64,000 nt of DNA from Microbacterium sp. nov. GSS16. GTDB taxonomy: Bacteria; Actinomycetota; Actinomycetes; Actinomycetales; Microbacteriaceae. Positions 9,091 to 17,508 of this stretch are shown in pieces (position 1 is the stretch's first letter; each line of letters opens with the position of its first letter). Both the position numbers and the translations under genes were made by a program. The stretch covers positions 1,984,001 through 2,048,000 of the forward strand of contig NZ_CP116338.1 in assembly GCF_028198145.1 (NCBI RefSeq), given 5' to 3'. The notes beneath the pieces are model-generated. The model ran no database searches and had not been told where the DNA came from. It saw only the letters and a program-made list of their open reading frames with translations.

Positions 9091-10359
9091 ATGGCACGCA
9101 TCGGTGAAAGCGCTGACCTGTTCAAATGCTCTTTCTGCGGAAAGAGCCAGAAGCAGGTCCAGCAGCTGATCGCCGGTCCCGGTGTGTACATCTGCGACGA
9201 ATGCGTCGAGCTGTGCAACGAGATCATCGAGGAGCGCATGGCCGAGGCCGGCGGCGGTCCCGTCGCCGATTTCGAGCTGCCGAAGCCCCGCGAGATCTTC
9301 TCGTTCCTCGAGGAGTACGTGGTCGGTCAGGATTCTGCGAAGCGCTCTCTGGCCGTGGCGGTCTACAACCACTACAAGCGTGTGCGTGCCCGCGGCACGA
9401 TCCAGTCCGCCGAGCAGAAGGCGGAGGAGGTCGAGGTCGCGAAGAGCAACATCCTGATGCTCGGGCCGACCGGCTGCGGCAAGACCTATCTCGCGCAGAC
9501 CCTCGCCAAGCGGTTGAACGTGCCGTTCGCGGTCGCCGATGCGACGGCTCTCACCGAGGCGGGCTACGTCGGCGAGGACGTCGAGAACATCCTGCTCAAG
9601 CTCCTGCAGGCGGCCGACTACGACACGAAGCGCGCCGAGACGGGCATCATCTACATCGACGAGATCGACAAGATCGCCCGCAAGGCCGAGAACCCGTCGA
9701 TCACGCGCGACGTGTCCGGTGAGGGCGTGCAGCAGGCGCTGCTGAAGATCCTCGAGGGGACGGTCGCCTCGGTACCGCCGCAGGGCGGACGCAAGCACCC
9801 GCACCAGGAGTTCCTGCAGATCGACACGACGAACGTGCTGTTCATCGTCGCCGGGGCCTTCGCGGGCCTGGAGGAGATCATCTCGGCCCGCGTCGGCAAG
9901 CACGGTGTCGGGTTCGGCGCTCCGCTGCACGACAAGGGCAAGGACCTCGACCTGTTCAGCGAGGTGCTGCCTGAGGATCTGCACAAGTTCGGGCTCATCC
10001 CCGAGTTCATCGGCCGACTCCCCGTCGTCACCTCGGTGTCGCCGCTCGATCAGGATGCCCTGATCGACATCCTCACGGGTCCCCGCAACGCCCTGGTCAA
10101 GCAGTATCAGCGTATGTTCGAGATCGACGGGGTGCAGCTGGAGTTCGAGGACGACGCACTGCGTTCCATCGCCGACCTCGCCGTGCTGCGCAAGACAGGC
10201 GCGCGCGGCCTCCGTGCGATCCTCGAGGACGTGCTCGGCCCGATCATGTTCGAGATCCCGTCGGCCGAGGATGTGTCGAAGGTCGTGGTCACGAAGGCCG
10301 CGGTCGAAGAGGGTGCTGCACCCACCGTGGTTCTCGCGCGCAAGCGCAAGAGCGCCTGA
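9091..10359 (+). CDS. clpX: ATP-dependent Clp protease ATPase subunit ClpX
   Basis: An AAA+ unfoldase that feeds substrates to ClpP. The 422-residue protein begins with a four-cysteine zinc-binding domain (C13, C16, C35, C38) that recognises adaptors. The AAA+ module follows, with Walker A GPTGCGKT at 125-132, Walker B '[10 protein letters not shown]', the pore loop 'YVGEDVEN', sensor 'GRLPV' and the small domain '[11 protein letters not shown]'. The ATG at 9091 follows GAGGAGGA. Upstream in-frame sequence lacks family similarity. The Nudix-like gene starts five bases after its stop. Confidence 0.97.
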   Translation: MARIGESADLFKCSFCGKSQKQVQQLIAGPGVYICDECVELCNEIIEERMAEAGGGPVADFELPKPREIFSFLEEYVVGQDSAKRSLAVAVYNHYKRVRARGTIQSAEQKAEEVEVAKSNILMLGPTGCGKTYLAQTLAKRLNVPFAVADATALTEAGYVGEDVENILLKLLQAADYDTKRAETGIIYIDEIDKIARKAENPSITRDVSGEGVQQALLKILEGTVASVPPQGGRKHPHQEFLQIDTTNVLFIVAGAFAGLEEIISARVGKHGVGFGAPLHDKGKDLDLFSEVLPEDLHKFGLIPEFIGRLPVVTSVSPLDQDALIDILTGPRNALVKQYQRMFEIDGVQLEFEDDALRSIADLAVLRKTGARGLRAILEDVLGPIMFEIPSAEDVSKVVVTKAAVEEGAAPTVVLARKRKSA

Positions 10360-10364
10360 GCGGT

Positions 10365-10736
10365 GTGACAGACGAGCACCCGCAGGCCTGGCGCGTCGCC
10401 GACAGCACGCAGATCGTCAAAGATCGCTGGATCGACCTGCGCGCGGACACGTGCGTCGACGGTCGAGGCCGCACCATCGCGCCCTACTACGTCCTGAACC
10501 CGGCCGACTGGATCACCGTCCTCGCCGTCGACGACTGGGGAAACCACACCAACCGGTCGCACCATCTCCTCGCGCGGGGCTGCCGCCGGGTCGCCGCGCA
10601 GTCGCTCGACGACAGCGAGATCATCACCGTGCACCTGGAGCCGGTCGACTCCCTCGGCGATCGACTCGAGCAGAGCTACCACCTGCTCACCTGGATGAAG
10701 GCGATGCCGCGGCTGCACGCTGCTGCAGCCGACTGA
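10365..10736 (+). CDS. Nudix-hydrolase-like protein lacking the Nudix box (probable in-frame internal deletion)
   Basis: The 123 residues match the two ends of the actinobacterial ADP-ribose-pyrophosphatase type of Nudix protein. The N-terminal strand region reads 'KDRWIDLRADTC...YYVLNPADWITVLAV'. The C-terminal part reads 'WGNHTNRSHHLLARGC' and 'EQSYHLLTWMKAM'. The centre is missing: no GX5EX7REUXEEXGU box exists, and about 55-65 residues expected between 'VLAV' and 'WGNHTNR' are absent although the frame stays open. Hydrolase activity is therefore unlikely. It may be a decaying gene or a protein reused for binding. The GTG start at 10365 is five bases after clpX, so co-transcription is likely. 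Confidence 0.7.
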   Translation: MTDEHPQAWRVADSTQIVKDRWIDLRADTCVDGRGRTIAPYYVLNPADWITVLAVDDWGNHTNRSHHLLARGCRRVAAQSLDDSEIITVHLEPVDSLGDRLEQSYHLLTWMKAMPRLHAAAAD

Positions 10737-10772
10737 GCAGGGCATCGCCGGGGTCGTGCATGCTTCCGAAGT

Positions 10773-10806
10773 GCGCCGGAGCCGGAGCCGCAGCCTGAGC
10801 CGGCGC
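10773..10806. terminator. Possible bidirectional hairpin between converging genes
   Basis: GCGCCGG (10773-10779) can pair with CCGGCGC (10800-10806) around a purine-rich loop of GAGCC repeats. It lies between the converging Nudix-like gene and the M3 peptidase. The stem is short and the assignment tentative. Confidence 0.3.
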
Positions 10807-10813
10807 CGGGCCC

Positions 10814-12865
10814 TCAGCCCTCGAGTCCGCGGCGCTTCAGCAGCGGTCCGATCTCGGCATCCCGACCGCGGAAGTCGCGGTAGGCCTCCAGCGGATCCTT
10901 CGAGCCGCCCACGCCGAGCAGGCGCGAGCGGAACCGGTCACCGTTCTCGCGCGTGAGTCCGCCGTTCTCGCGGAACCACTCCACGGTGTCGGCGTCGAGC
11001 ACCTCGCTCCAGATGTAGGAGTAGTACCCGGCGCTGTAACCGCCCGAGAAGACGTGCGCGAAGTACGCCGACGAGTAGCGGGTGGGCACGACGGGGTTGA
11101 GTAGCCCTACATCGGCCAGCGCCGCGCGTTCGAACTCCGCGACGTCAGCCACTGCTGAGCCGGCACCGACCCGGTGCCAGGCCTGGTCGAGCCAGGCTGC
11201 CGCCAGGTACTCGCTGGTCGCGTGGCCCTGGTCGAACGTCTCCGAGGCACGCAGCCGCTCGACGGTGCCGGCGTCGAGCGGCTCGCCGGTCTCGTGGTGA
11301 CGTGCATAGCTGCTCAGCACCTCGTGCCACAGGATCCACATCTCGTTGACCTGACTGGGGAACTCGACGAAGTCGCGGAACACGTTCGTCCCCGAGAAGT
11401 GGGGGTAGGTGACGCGAGCGAACAGCCCGTGCAGCGCATGGCCGAACTCGTGGAACAGCGTGGTGACCTCGTCGAGGGTCAGCAGCGTGGGCATCCCGTC
11501 GGCGGGGCGTGAGACGTTGAGGTTGTTCGCGACTACCGGCAGGGTGCCGCGCAGAGCCGACTCGCTGACGATCGGGTTCATCCACGCACCGCCGCGCTTG
11601 GTGTCGCGGGTGTACAGGTCGAGCACGTAGAGACCGACCGTCGAACCGTCCTCATCGTGCACCTCGAAGACCCGCGCATCCGGATGGTACGACGACAGAT
11701 CCGAGCGCTCGGTGAAGGTGATGCCGTACAGCTTCGTCGCGGCGAAGAAGACTCCGTCGCGCAGCACCCGCTCGGCCTCGAAGTACTCGCGCAGCTCGGC
11801 CGTGTCGATGTCGAAGCGGGCCTGACGCACCTTCTCGGTGTAGAAGGCCCAATCGTGGGCAGCGAGGGGGTACGGCTCGGCCTCGTTCTCGTCGATGATC
11901 TGCTGCAGCGCCGCGCCCTCGCGCTGCGCGTTGCGAGCCGCCGGAACGGCCAGCTCCCGCAGCATCCGCTCCACCGCCTCCGGGGTGCCCGCCGTCTCGT
12001 CGGCCGTGATGTACGCGGCATGCGATGGGTATCCCAGCAGCGCGGCCCGCTCGGCGCGGAGCGCGACGATCTCGGTGAGCACCGCGCGGTTGTCGTTCTC
12101 GTTCCCCCGCGCGGCACGGGCGAGCGACGCCTGCATGATGCGGCGGCGGCTCTCGCGCACGGTGAGGGATGCCAGGTACGGATGCCCGCTGAACAGCGGC
12201 AGCGACACGAGGTACCTGCCCTCGAAGCCGCGCTCGGCAGCGGCGCGGGCGGTGGCGCTGAGCTCACCCGCGGAGAGGCCGTCGAGATCGGCGGCGTCGT
12301 CGAAGATCACCGCGAGATCGTTCGTGTCGTTCAGCAGGTTCTTCTCGAACGTCGTGCTGAGGGTCGACAGGCGCTGGTTCAGCGCGGTCAGCCGCGCCTT
12401 CGACTCGGCGTCGAGCGCCGCACCCGCATGCGTCATCTCGCGGAAGTGCCGCTGCACGAGGTAACGCTGCTCGTCGGTGAGGTCGAGCCGGTCGAGCATC
12501 GCATGCAGCTGCGCCACCCGCCCGTACAGCGCGCCGTCGAGGCGGATCGCGTCGTCGTGCGCGGCCATCAGCGGGGCGAGCTGCTCATCGATCTGCTGGA
12601 TCTCGGGCGTCGCATCCGCTGAGCTGACGGTGTAGAAGGCGTGGGCGACACGATCCAGCGTCTCGCCGCTGCGCTCCAGCGCCTCGATGGTGTTCTCGAA
12701 CGTCGGCATCGAGCGCACCACGGTGATGGCCCGCACCTCGGTGAGGTGCTCGTCGAACGCCGCCGCGAATGCCGGCAGGTAGTGCTCGGGCCGGATGGTC
12801 GCGTAGTCCGGCATCCCGTAGGGGAGCGTCGACGGGGACAGCAGCGGATTCGAGGCCTGGGTCAT
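10814..12865 (-). CDS. dcp: M3-family zinc metallopeptidase (peptidyl-dipeptidase Dcp type)
   Basis: A 683-residue cytosolic oligopeptidase of the thimet/Dcp group that trims short peptides. The zinc motif HEFGH is at residues 472-476, with the downstream 'EFPSQVNEMW' glutamate block. The C-terminal 'YSSAYFAHVFSGGYSAGYYSYIWSEVLDAD' region, split here only by a few residues, is typical of Dcp and binds substrate. The start at 12865 follows a minus-strand TAGACT by exactly six bases with no Shine-Dalgarno sequence, suggesting a leaderless message. The LysR gene lies just upstream on the same strand. Confidence 0.92.
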   Translation of the reverse strand: MTQASNPLLSPSTLPYGMPDYATIRPEHYLPAFAAAFDEHLTEVRAITVVRSMPTFENTIEALERSGETLDRVAHAFYTVSSADATPEIQQIDEQLAPLMAAHDDAIRLDGALYGRVAQLHAMLDRLDLTDEQRYLVQRHFREMTHAGAALDAESKARLTALNQRLSTLSTTFEKNLLNDTNDLAVIFDDAADLDGLSAGELSATARAAAERGFEGRYLVSLPLFSGHPYLASLTVRESRRRIMQASLARAARGNENDNRAVLTEIVALRAERAALLGYPSHAAYITADETAGTPEAVERMLRELAVPAARNAQREGAALQQIIDENEAEPYPLAAHDWAFYTEKVRQARFDIDTAELREYFEAERVLRDGVFFAATKLYGITFTERSDLSSYHPDARVFEVHDEDGSTVGLYVLDLYTRDTKRGGAWMNPIVSESALRGTLPVVANNLNVSRPADGMPTLLTLDEVTTLFHEFGHALHGLFARVTYPHFSGTNVFRDFVEFPSQVNEMWILWHEVLSSYARHHETGEPLDAGTVERLRASETFDQGHATSEYLAAAWLDQAWHRVGAGSAVADVAEFERAALADVGLLNPVVPTRYSSAYFAHVFSGGYSAGYYSYIWSEVLDADTVEWFRENGGLTRENGDRFRSRLLGVGGSKDPLEAYRDFRGRDAEIGPLLKRRGLEG

Positions 12866-12871
12866 GAGCCG

Positions 12872-12877
12872 AGTCTA
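12872..12877 (-). promoter_or_regulatory. Leaderless-type -10 element of dcp
   Basis: TAGACT on the minus strand ends six bases before the dcp ATG, within the gap after the LysR gene. Confidence 0.45.
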
Positions 12878-12888
12878 TGATCACACCA

Positions 12889-13797
12889 TCAGCGGCTGAG
12901 CCGGCCCATCACCCGCTGCAGTCCTTCGACGACCAGCCGGACGCTGCGTCGGCGCAGCGTCTCGGGTCGGGCGAGCACGTCGATCAGGCGGTGCGTGCTC
13001 ACACCGAGGAGCGGGATGCGCACGATCTCGCTGTCGTCGACGCTACGGGAGGTGAACCGGGGCAGCAGCCCGACCACGCCGCCCGCGGCGACGGCGGCGG
13101 TGACCGCGCCGTAGTCGTTGATGCGGTGCTGCACTCGGGGCGCGATGTTCGCGACGGCGGCGATCGCGCCCAGCACGTCGTCGGGGGAGTAGCCGATCCG
13201 GCTCGTCACCCATCGTTCCGCCGCGATGTCCTTCGGCGTAACCGACGAGCGGGCGGCGAGCGGGTGTGTCGTCGCGACCGCGACGTCGAGCGGCTCGCGA
13301 ACGAGGGTGAGGCTGCGCACACCCTGCGACGGCCACGGCTCGGAGTGCTCCATGCGGTGCGCGAGCACGAGGTCGTAGCGGGCGGTGAGCGCGGGGAACT
13401 CGCTCTGCGCGACATCCTCATCGGTCAGCTGCACTGTCGGCGAGGCTTCGCCACGGGCGAGATCGCGCAGCAGCGCGCCGAACAGCGCCTGGCCCGCGCT
13501 GTGGAAGCCGCTCACGCTGACCACGCCGGCGGGATCCTGCTCGAACGCGTCCAGCGCACCGCGGGCAGCGGCCATGGCATCCAGCGCCTCGCCTCCCGCC
13601 TCGGCGAGCACCCGACCGGCGGCCGTCAGCGTGAGGGTGCGGCCCTGGCGACGAGTGAGCGGCGTGCCCACTCCGCGCTGCAGGGCGGCGAGCTGCTGTG
13701 AGACGGCCGAAGGGGTGACGTGCAGCGCATCGGCCACCGCTGTGACGCTGCCCAGCGTCCCGAGCTCGCGCAGGATCTGCAGCTGATGGAGTTCCAC
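12889..13797 (-). CDS. LysR-family transcriptional regulator
   Basis: A 302-residue regulator with the N-terminal winged helix-turn-helix typical of LysR proteins ('LGSVTAVADALHVTPSAVSQQLAALQ', residues 15-40, written here in part) and a periplasmic-binding-type effector domain after about residue 90. It starts with GTG at 13797, six bases after a minus-strand TAAGAT, so its message may be leaderless. It is divergent from tdh-kbl with 87 bases between. LysR proteins often control the divergent operon, so threonine catabolism is a plausible target. The effector is unknown. Confidence 0.88.
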   Translation of the reverse strand: MELHQLQILRELGTLGSVTAVADALHVTPSAVSQQLAALQRGVGTPLTRRQGRTLTLTAAGRVLAEAGGEALDAMAAARGALDAFEQDPAGVVSVSGFHSAGQALFGALLRDLARGEASPTVQLTDEDVAQSEFPALTARYDLVLAHRMEHSEPWPSQGVRSLTLVREPLDVAVATTHPLAARSSVTPKDIAAERWVTSRIGYSPDDVLGAIAAVANIAPRVQHRINDYGAVTAAVAAGGVVGLLPRFTSRSVDDSEIVRIPLLGVSTHRLIDVLARPETLRRRSVRLVVEGLQRVMGRLSR

Positions 13798-13884
13798 CAG
13801 GTGATCTTACCTTTCAGTGCTACTTAACAGAGGATGCAGAAAGACGGCGTTGCTCTACATCGTGAAGTGCAGTGAGATCGAAGT
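13798..13884. promoter_or_regulatory. Divergent promoter region, LysR gene / tdh
   Basis: An 87-bp region between divergent starts, more AT-rich than its surroundings. The minus-strand TAAGAT (13804-13809) serves the LysR gene. Short inverted arms CTTTC (13811-13815) and GAAAG (about 13839-13843) flank TACTTAAC and could be part of a LysR operator. No sharp T-N11-A pair stands out. Confidence 0.4.
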
Positions 13885-14928
13885 ATGAAGGCACTGTTCA
13901 AGAGCGAACCGCGCGCCGGGTTCGCGCTCGTGGAGCGCCCCGATCCGGTGGCGGGTACCGGCGAGGTCGTCATTCGGGTGCTGCGCACCGGGATCTGCGG
14001 CACGGATCTGCATATCCACCGCTGGGACGACTGGGCCGCCTCCGCCATCCGCACACCACTGATCCCAGGGCATGAGTTCTACGGCGAGGTCGTCGAGGTC
14101 GGCGACATGGTGCACGACATCGCCGTCGGCGACCGCGTCTCGGGCGAGGGGCACATCGTGTGCGGCACGTGCCGCAACTGCCGCGCCGGACGTCGGCAGA
14201 TGTGCATCCGCACCATCGGCCTCGGCCTGCAGCGCGACGGCGCGTTCGCCGAGTACCTGTCGCTGCCGGCGACCAACGTCTGGGTGCACCACGACGACGT
14301 GACGCCGGAGCTCGGCGCGATCTTCGATCCGCTCGGCAACGCCGTGCACACCGCACTGATGTACCGGGTGATCGGCGAGGACGTGCTGATCACCGGGTGC
14401 GGGCCCATCGGCCTGATGTCGATCGCCGTCGCCCGTCACGCCGGCGCGCGCTTCATCGTCGCCACGGACGTCAGTGCGCCTCGCCTCGACATGGCGAGCC
14501 AGATGGGCGCCGACGCGGTGGTCGACGTCTCGCAGCAGGACATCCGCGAGGCGCAGCGCGCGCTCGGCATGCGCGAGGGCTTCGACATCGGCTTCGAGAT
14601 GAGCGGTGCGCCGTCGGCCCTGCCCGCCATGATCGACAACATGAACCATGGCGGCCAGATCGCCATGCTCGGCCTTCCCAGCGCCGGATTCGACATCGAC
14701 TGGGGCAAGCTCGTCACCCACATGCTCACCATCAAGGGCATCTACGGGCGCGAGATGTTCGAGACGTGGAACGCCATGGGGGCCATGCTGCAGACCAGCG
14801 CTGCCCTGCGCGAATCGATCGCTCGCGTGATTGCCGAGGTGATCCCCGCGCGCGACTGGGAGCGGGGCTTCGCCGCCGCAGAGTCGGCAGGCACGGGCAA
14901 GATCATCCTCGACTGGACCGAGCTGTGA
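13885..14928 (+). CDS. tdh: L-threonine 3-dehydrogenase
   Basis: A zinc-dependent medium-chain dehydrogenase oxidising L-threonine with NAD+ to 2-amino-3-oxobutyrate. The 347-residue protein has catalytic-zinc residues in 'GICGTDLHIHRWDDWA' and 'GHEFYGEV', a structural-zinc cysteine cluster 'CGTCRNCRAGRRQMC', and the NAD motif 'GCGPIGLMSIAVARHAG'. The next gene is kbl, so the identity as threonine rather than another alcohol dehydrogenase is strongly supported. The last ten bases, ACCGAGCTGT, are repeated just after the stop (14931-14940). Confidence 0.94.
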   Translation: MKALFKSEPRAGFALVERPDPVAGTGEVVIRVLRTGICGTDLHIHRWDDWAASAIRTPLIPGHEFYGEVVEVGDMVHDIAVGDRVSGEGHIVCGTCRNCRAGRRQMCIRTIGLGLQRDGAFAEYLSLPATNVWVHHDDVTPELGAIFDPLGNAVHTALMYRVIGEDVLITGCGPIGLMSIAVARHAGARFIVATDVSAPRLDMASQMGADAVVDVSQQDIREAQRALGMREGFDIGFEMSGAPSALPAMIDNMNHGGQIAMLGLPSAGFDIDWGKLVTHMLTIKGIYGREMFETWNAMGAMLQTSAALRESIARVIAEVIPARDWERGFAAAESAGTGKIILDWTEL

Positions 14929-14951
14929 GAACCGAGCTGTAAGGAGCCGTC

Positions 14952-16130
<1,179 letters not shown>

Positions 16131-16325
16131 CGGGCCCCGGCCAGTACCGGCGCCGAATGAGCGCCCAGTCATCGTCAGGCAGGTGCGGATACGGCAGCGA
16201 GGCGCCAAGGCAGTACCTGCTGACTGCGTGAGGCCGCACTCCGCGCCACGCCCCCACTCTCCCGCACGGCACCGGACGTCGCCGCTCGATGAGAGAGTTC
16301 TCACCTACGCGAGACGGTACTCGAA

Positions 16326-16375
16326 GATGCAAAGAGATGCTTGCAAATGTTTCTTTGCAAGAGTATCTTTGCGTC
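16326..16375 (+). promoter_or_regulatory. 50-bp palindrome overlapping the promoter of the ArsR-like gene
   Basis: Two 22-nt arms (16326-16347 and 16354-16375) match at 18 of 22 positions around a 6-nt centre. The inner arms CTTGCAAA/TTTGCAAG are perfect. Each arm carries two GCAAA half-sites 14 bp apart. Within it, TTGCAA (16341-16346) and TATCTT (16364-16369) form a promoter with a 17-nt spacer. The ATG follows TATCTT by seven bases. A repressor bound here would block its own leaderless promoter. Confidence 0.7.
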
Positions 16376-16376
16376 T

Positions 16377-16988
16377 ATGGTCACCAACGATTCACAGGGT
16401 CGCACGCTCGACGCCGGGGCGCTGAAAGCACTCGCTCATCCGCTGCGCGTGCGCATCTACGACCTGCTCAGCGAGCGGGGGCCGCAGACGGCGAGCAGTC
16501 TCGCATCGCTGATCGGTGAGACATCGGGAGCGACCAGCTACCACCTTCGGGCCCTGGCCGCGCAGGATCTCATCCGCGAGGTGCCGGATCGCGGCACGGC
16601 GCGCGAGCGATGGTGGGAGCGACCCAAAGGGCGCATCAACATGCCGGGTCCGGCGGAGGCGATGTCGCCGTCGAACCGCGCCGCGGCGCAGATCGTGACC
16701 ACCGAGTTCCTGCGGCTGCGTCATCAGACGCTGATGGATTACATCAACCGCCCCGAATCCGAGCAGCCGGAGGGCTGGGAGGATGCCGGCCTCATCATGA
16801 CGACGATGCTCGACGTCACCGCCGAGCAGATGGCCGAGCTCAAGCAGGAGCTGACTGCGGTGATCGACGCCGCGGTCGAGCGCTACCGCGGGCAGGAATC
16901 CCTGCCTGGCACTCGGCGCGTGTCGCTGCGCGCCGAGGTCTTCGACCTTCCCGTGGCGAACAGCCGCGGCACGATGAAACAGGAGTGA
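16377..16988 (+). CDS. ArsR-like winged helix-turn-helix regulator
   Basis: A 203-residue protein with an N-terminal winged helix typical of ArsR-like regulators: 'LKALAHPLRVRIYDLL' (about residues 14-29), then 'LASLIGETSGATSYHLRALAAQDLI'. The remaining 120 residues are mostly helical and charged and may dimerise. No metal-binding cysteine pair of the classical ArsR type is seen, so the signal is probably not a metal. ATG 16377 directly abuts the palindromic promoter. An in-frame TTG at 16341 lies inside the operator and is unlikely. Autoregulation is inferred. A small gene follows two bases after the stop. Confidence 0.85.
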   Translation: MVTNDSQGRTLDAGALKALAHPLRVRIYDLLSERGPQTASSLASLIGETSGATSYHLRALAAQDLIREVPDRGTARERWWERPKGRINMPGPAEAMSPSNRAAAQIVTTEFLRLRHQTLMDYINRPESEQPEGWEDAGLIMTTMLDVTAEQMAELKQELTAVIDAAVERYRGQESLPGTRRVSLRAEVFDLPVANSRGTMKQE

Positions 16989-16990
16989 TC

Positions 16991-17209
16991 ATGGTCACAG
17001 CGACTCTTCATCTCGTCTCACCCACCCCGTTCGAGCGCGTGCTGCAACAGATAGCGGCCGCCCTCACCGGTCACGTCGAGCGACGAATCCTCGCCAGGGC
17101 GGAGCGCCGCGAGCTCGCACTCGACCTGCTTCGCGAGCAGCAGACCAGACGGCACGACCCGCGCCAGGTCGATCACCTCCTCGCGACGGTCGGACTCCCG
17201 CGTCGCTGA
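16991..17209 (+). CDS. Small protein of unknown function
   Basis: Seventy-two residues, basic and Arg-rich, with no membrane segment. It begins 'MVTATLHLVSPTPFERVLQ' and contains a likely helix 'HVERRILARAERRELALDLL'. The ATG is two bases after the regulator stop, and AGGAG (16981-16985) lies in the regulator's last codons, so translation is probably coupled. I do not recognise the family. Its place in a regulator operon suggests a role linked to the same signal. Confidence 0.6.
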   Translation: MVTATLHLVSPTPFERVLQQIAAALTGHVERRILARAERRELALDLLREQQTRRHDPRQVDHLLATVGLPRR

Positions 17210-17236
17210 TCCTGCCGGCGATGGGCGCGGCGGGGC

Positions 17237-17506
17237 TCAGTCCTCGAAGGGCCGGGCGACGACCTCGCCGGATGCCGTGAGGAAGACCTCCCACCCGGCA
17301 TCCAGCTCTGCGATCGGGTGGCCCTCCAGCCAGGTGAGCGTCCAGTGACCCTTCGACGGGCTCCGGGGCACGTTCGACAGGCTCAGGGACCCGTTCGGCA
17401 GGGATCCGGACAACCGCGACTCGACCTCGGCGATCGCCGGGCGCAGTGCCGCGGGAACGGAGGCCGGCGGCTCCGCGCCGGCCTCCCACCGCGTGCCGAG
17501 CTGCAT
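17237..17506 (-). CDS. Small hypothetical protein downstream of valS, containing a repeat-derived segment
   Basis: Eighty-nine residues, cytosolic. Its ATG is two bases after the valS stop on the same strand, so it is a valS-operon gene. The C-terminal half, 'HWTLTWLEGHPIAELDAGWEVFLTASGEVVARPFED' in shortened view, looks like a conserved small beta-rich domain. The preceding stretch 'GSLSLSNVPRSPSKG' is encoded by two tandem copies of the dispersed TTCGACRGGCTCNGGG repeat (17349-17390), apparently inserted in frame. Function unknown. Confidence 0.6.
   Translation of the reverse strand: MQLGTRWEAGAEPPASVPAALRPAIAEVESRLSGSLPNGSLSLSNVPRSPSKGHWTLTWLEGHPIAELDAGWEVFLTASGEVVARPFED
17349..17390. repeat. 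Two tandem copies of the dispersed TTCGACRGGCTCNGGG repeat, inside a gene
   Basis: CTTCGACGGGCTCCGGGG (17351-17368) and GTTCGACAGGCTCAGGGA (17372-17389) differ at only a few positions. Related copies occur at 28958-29027 and 61153-61168. Such short palindrome-derived repeats are usually intergenic; here they lie in a reading frame. Confidence 0.65.
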
Positions 17507-17508
17507 GA

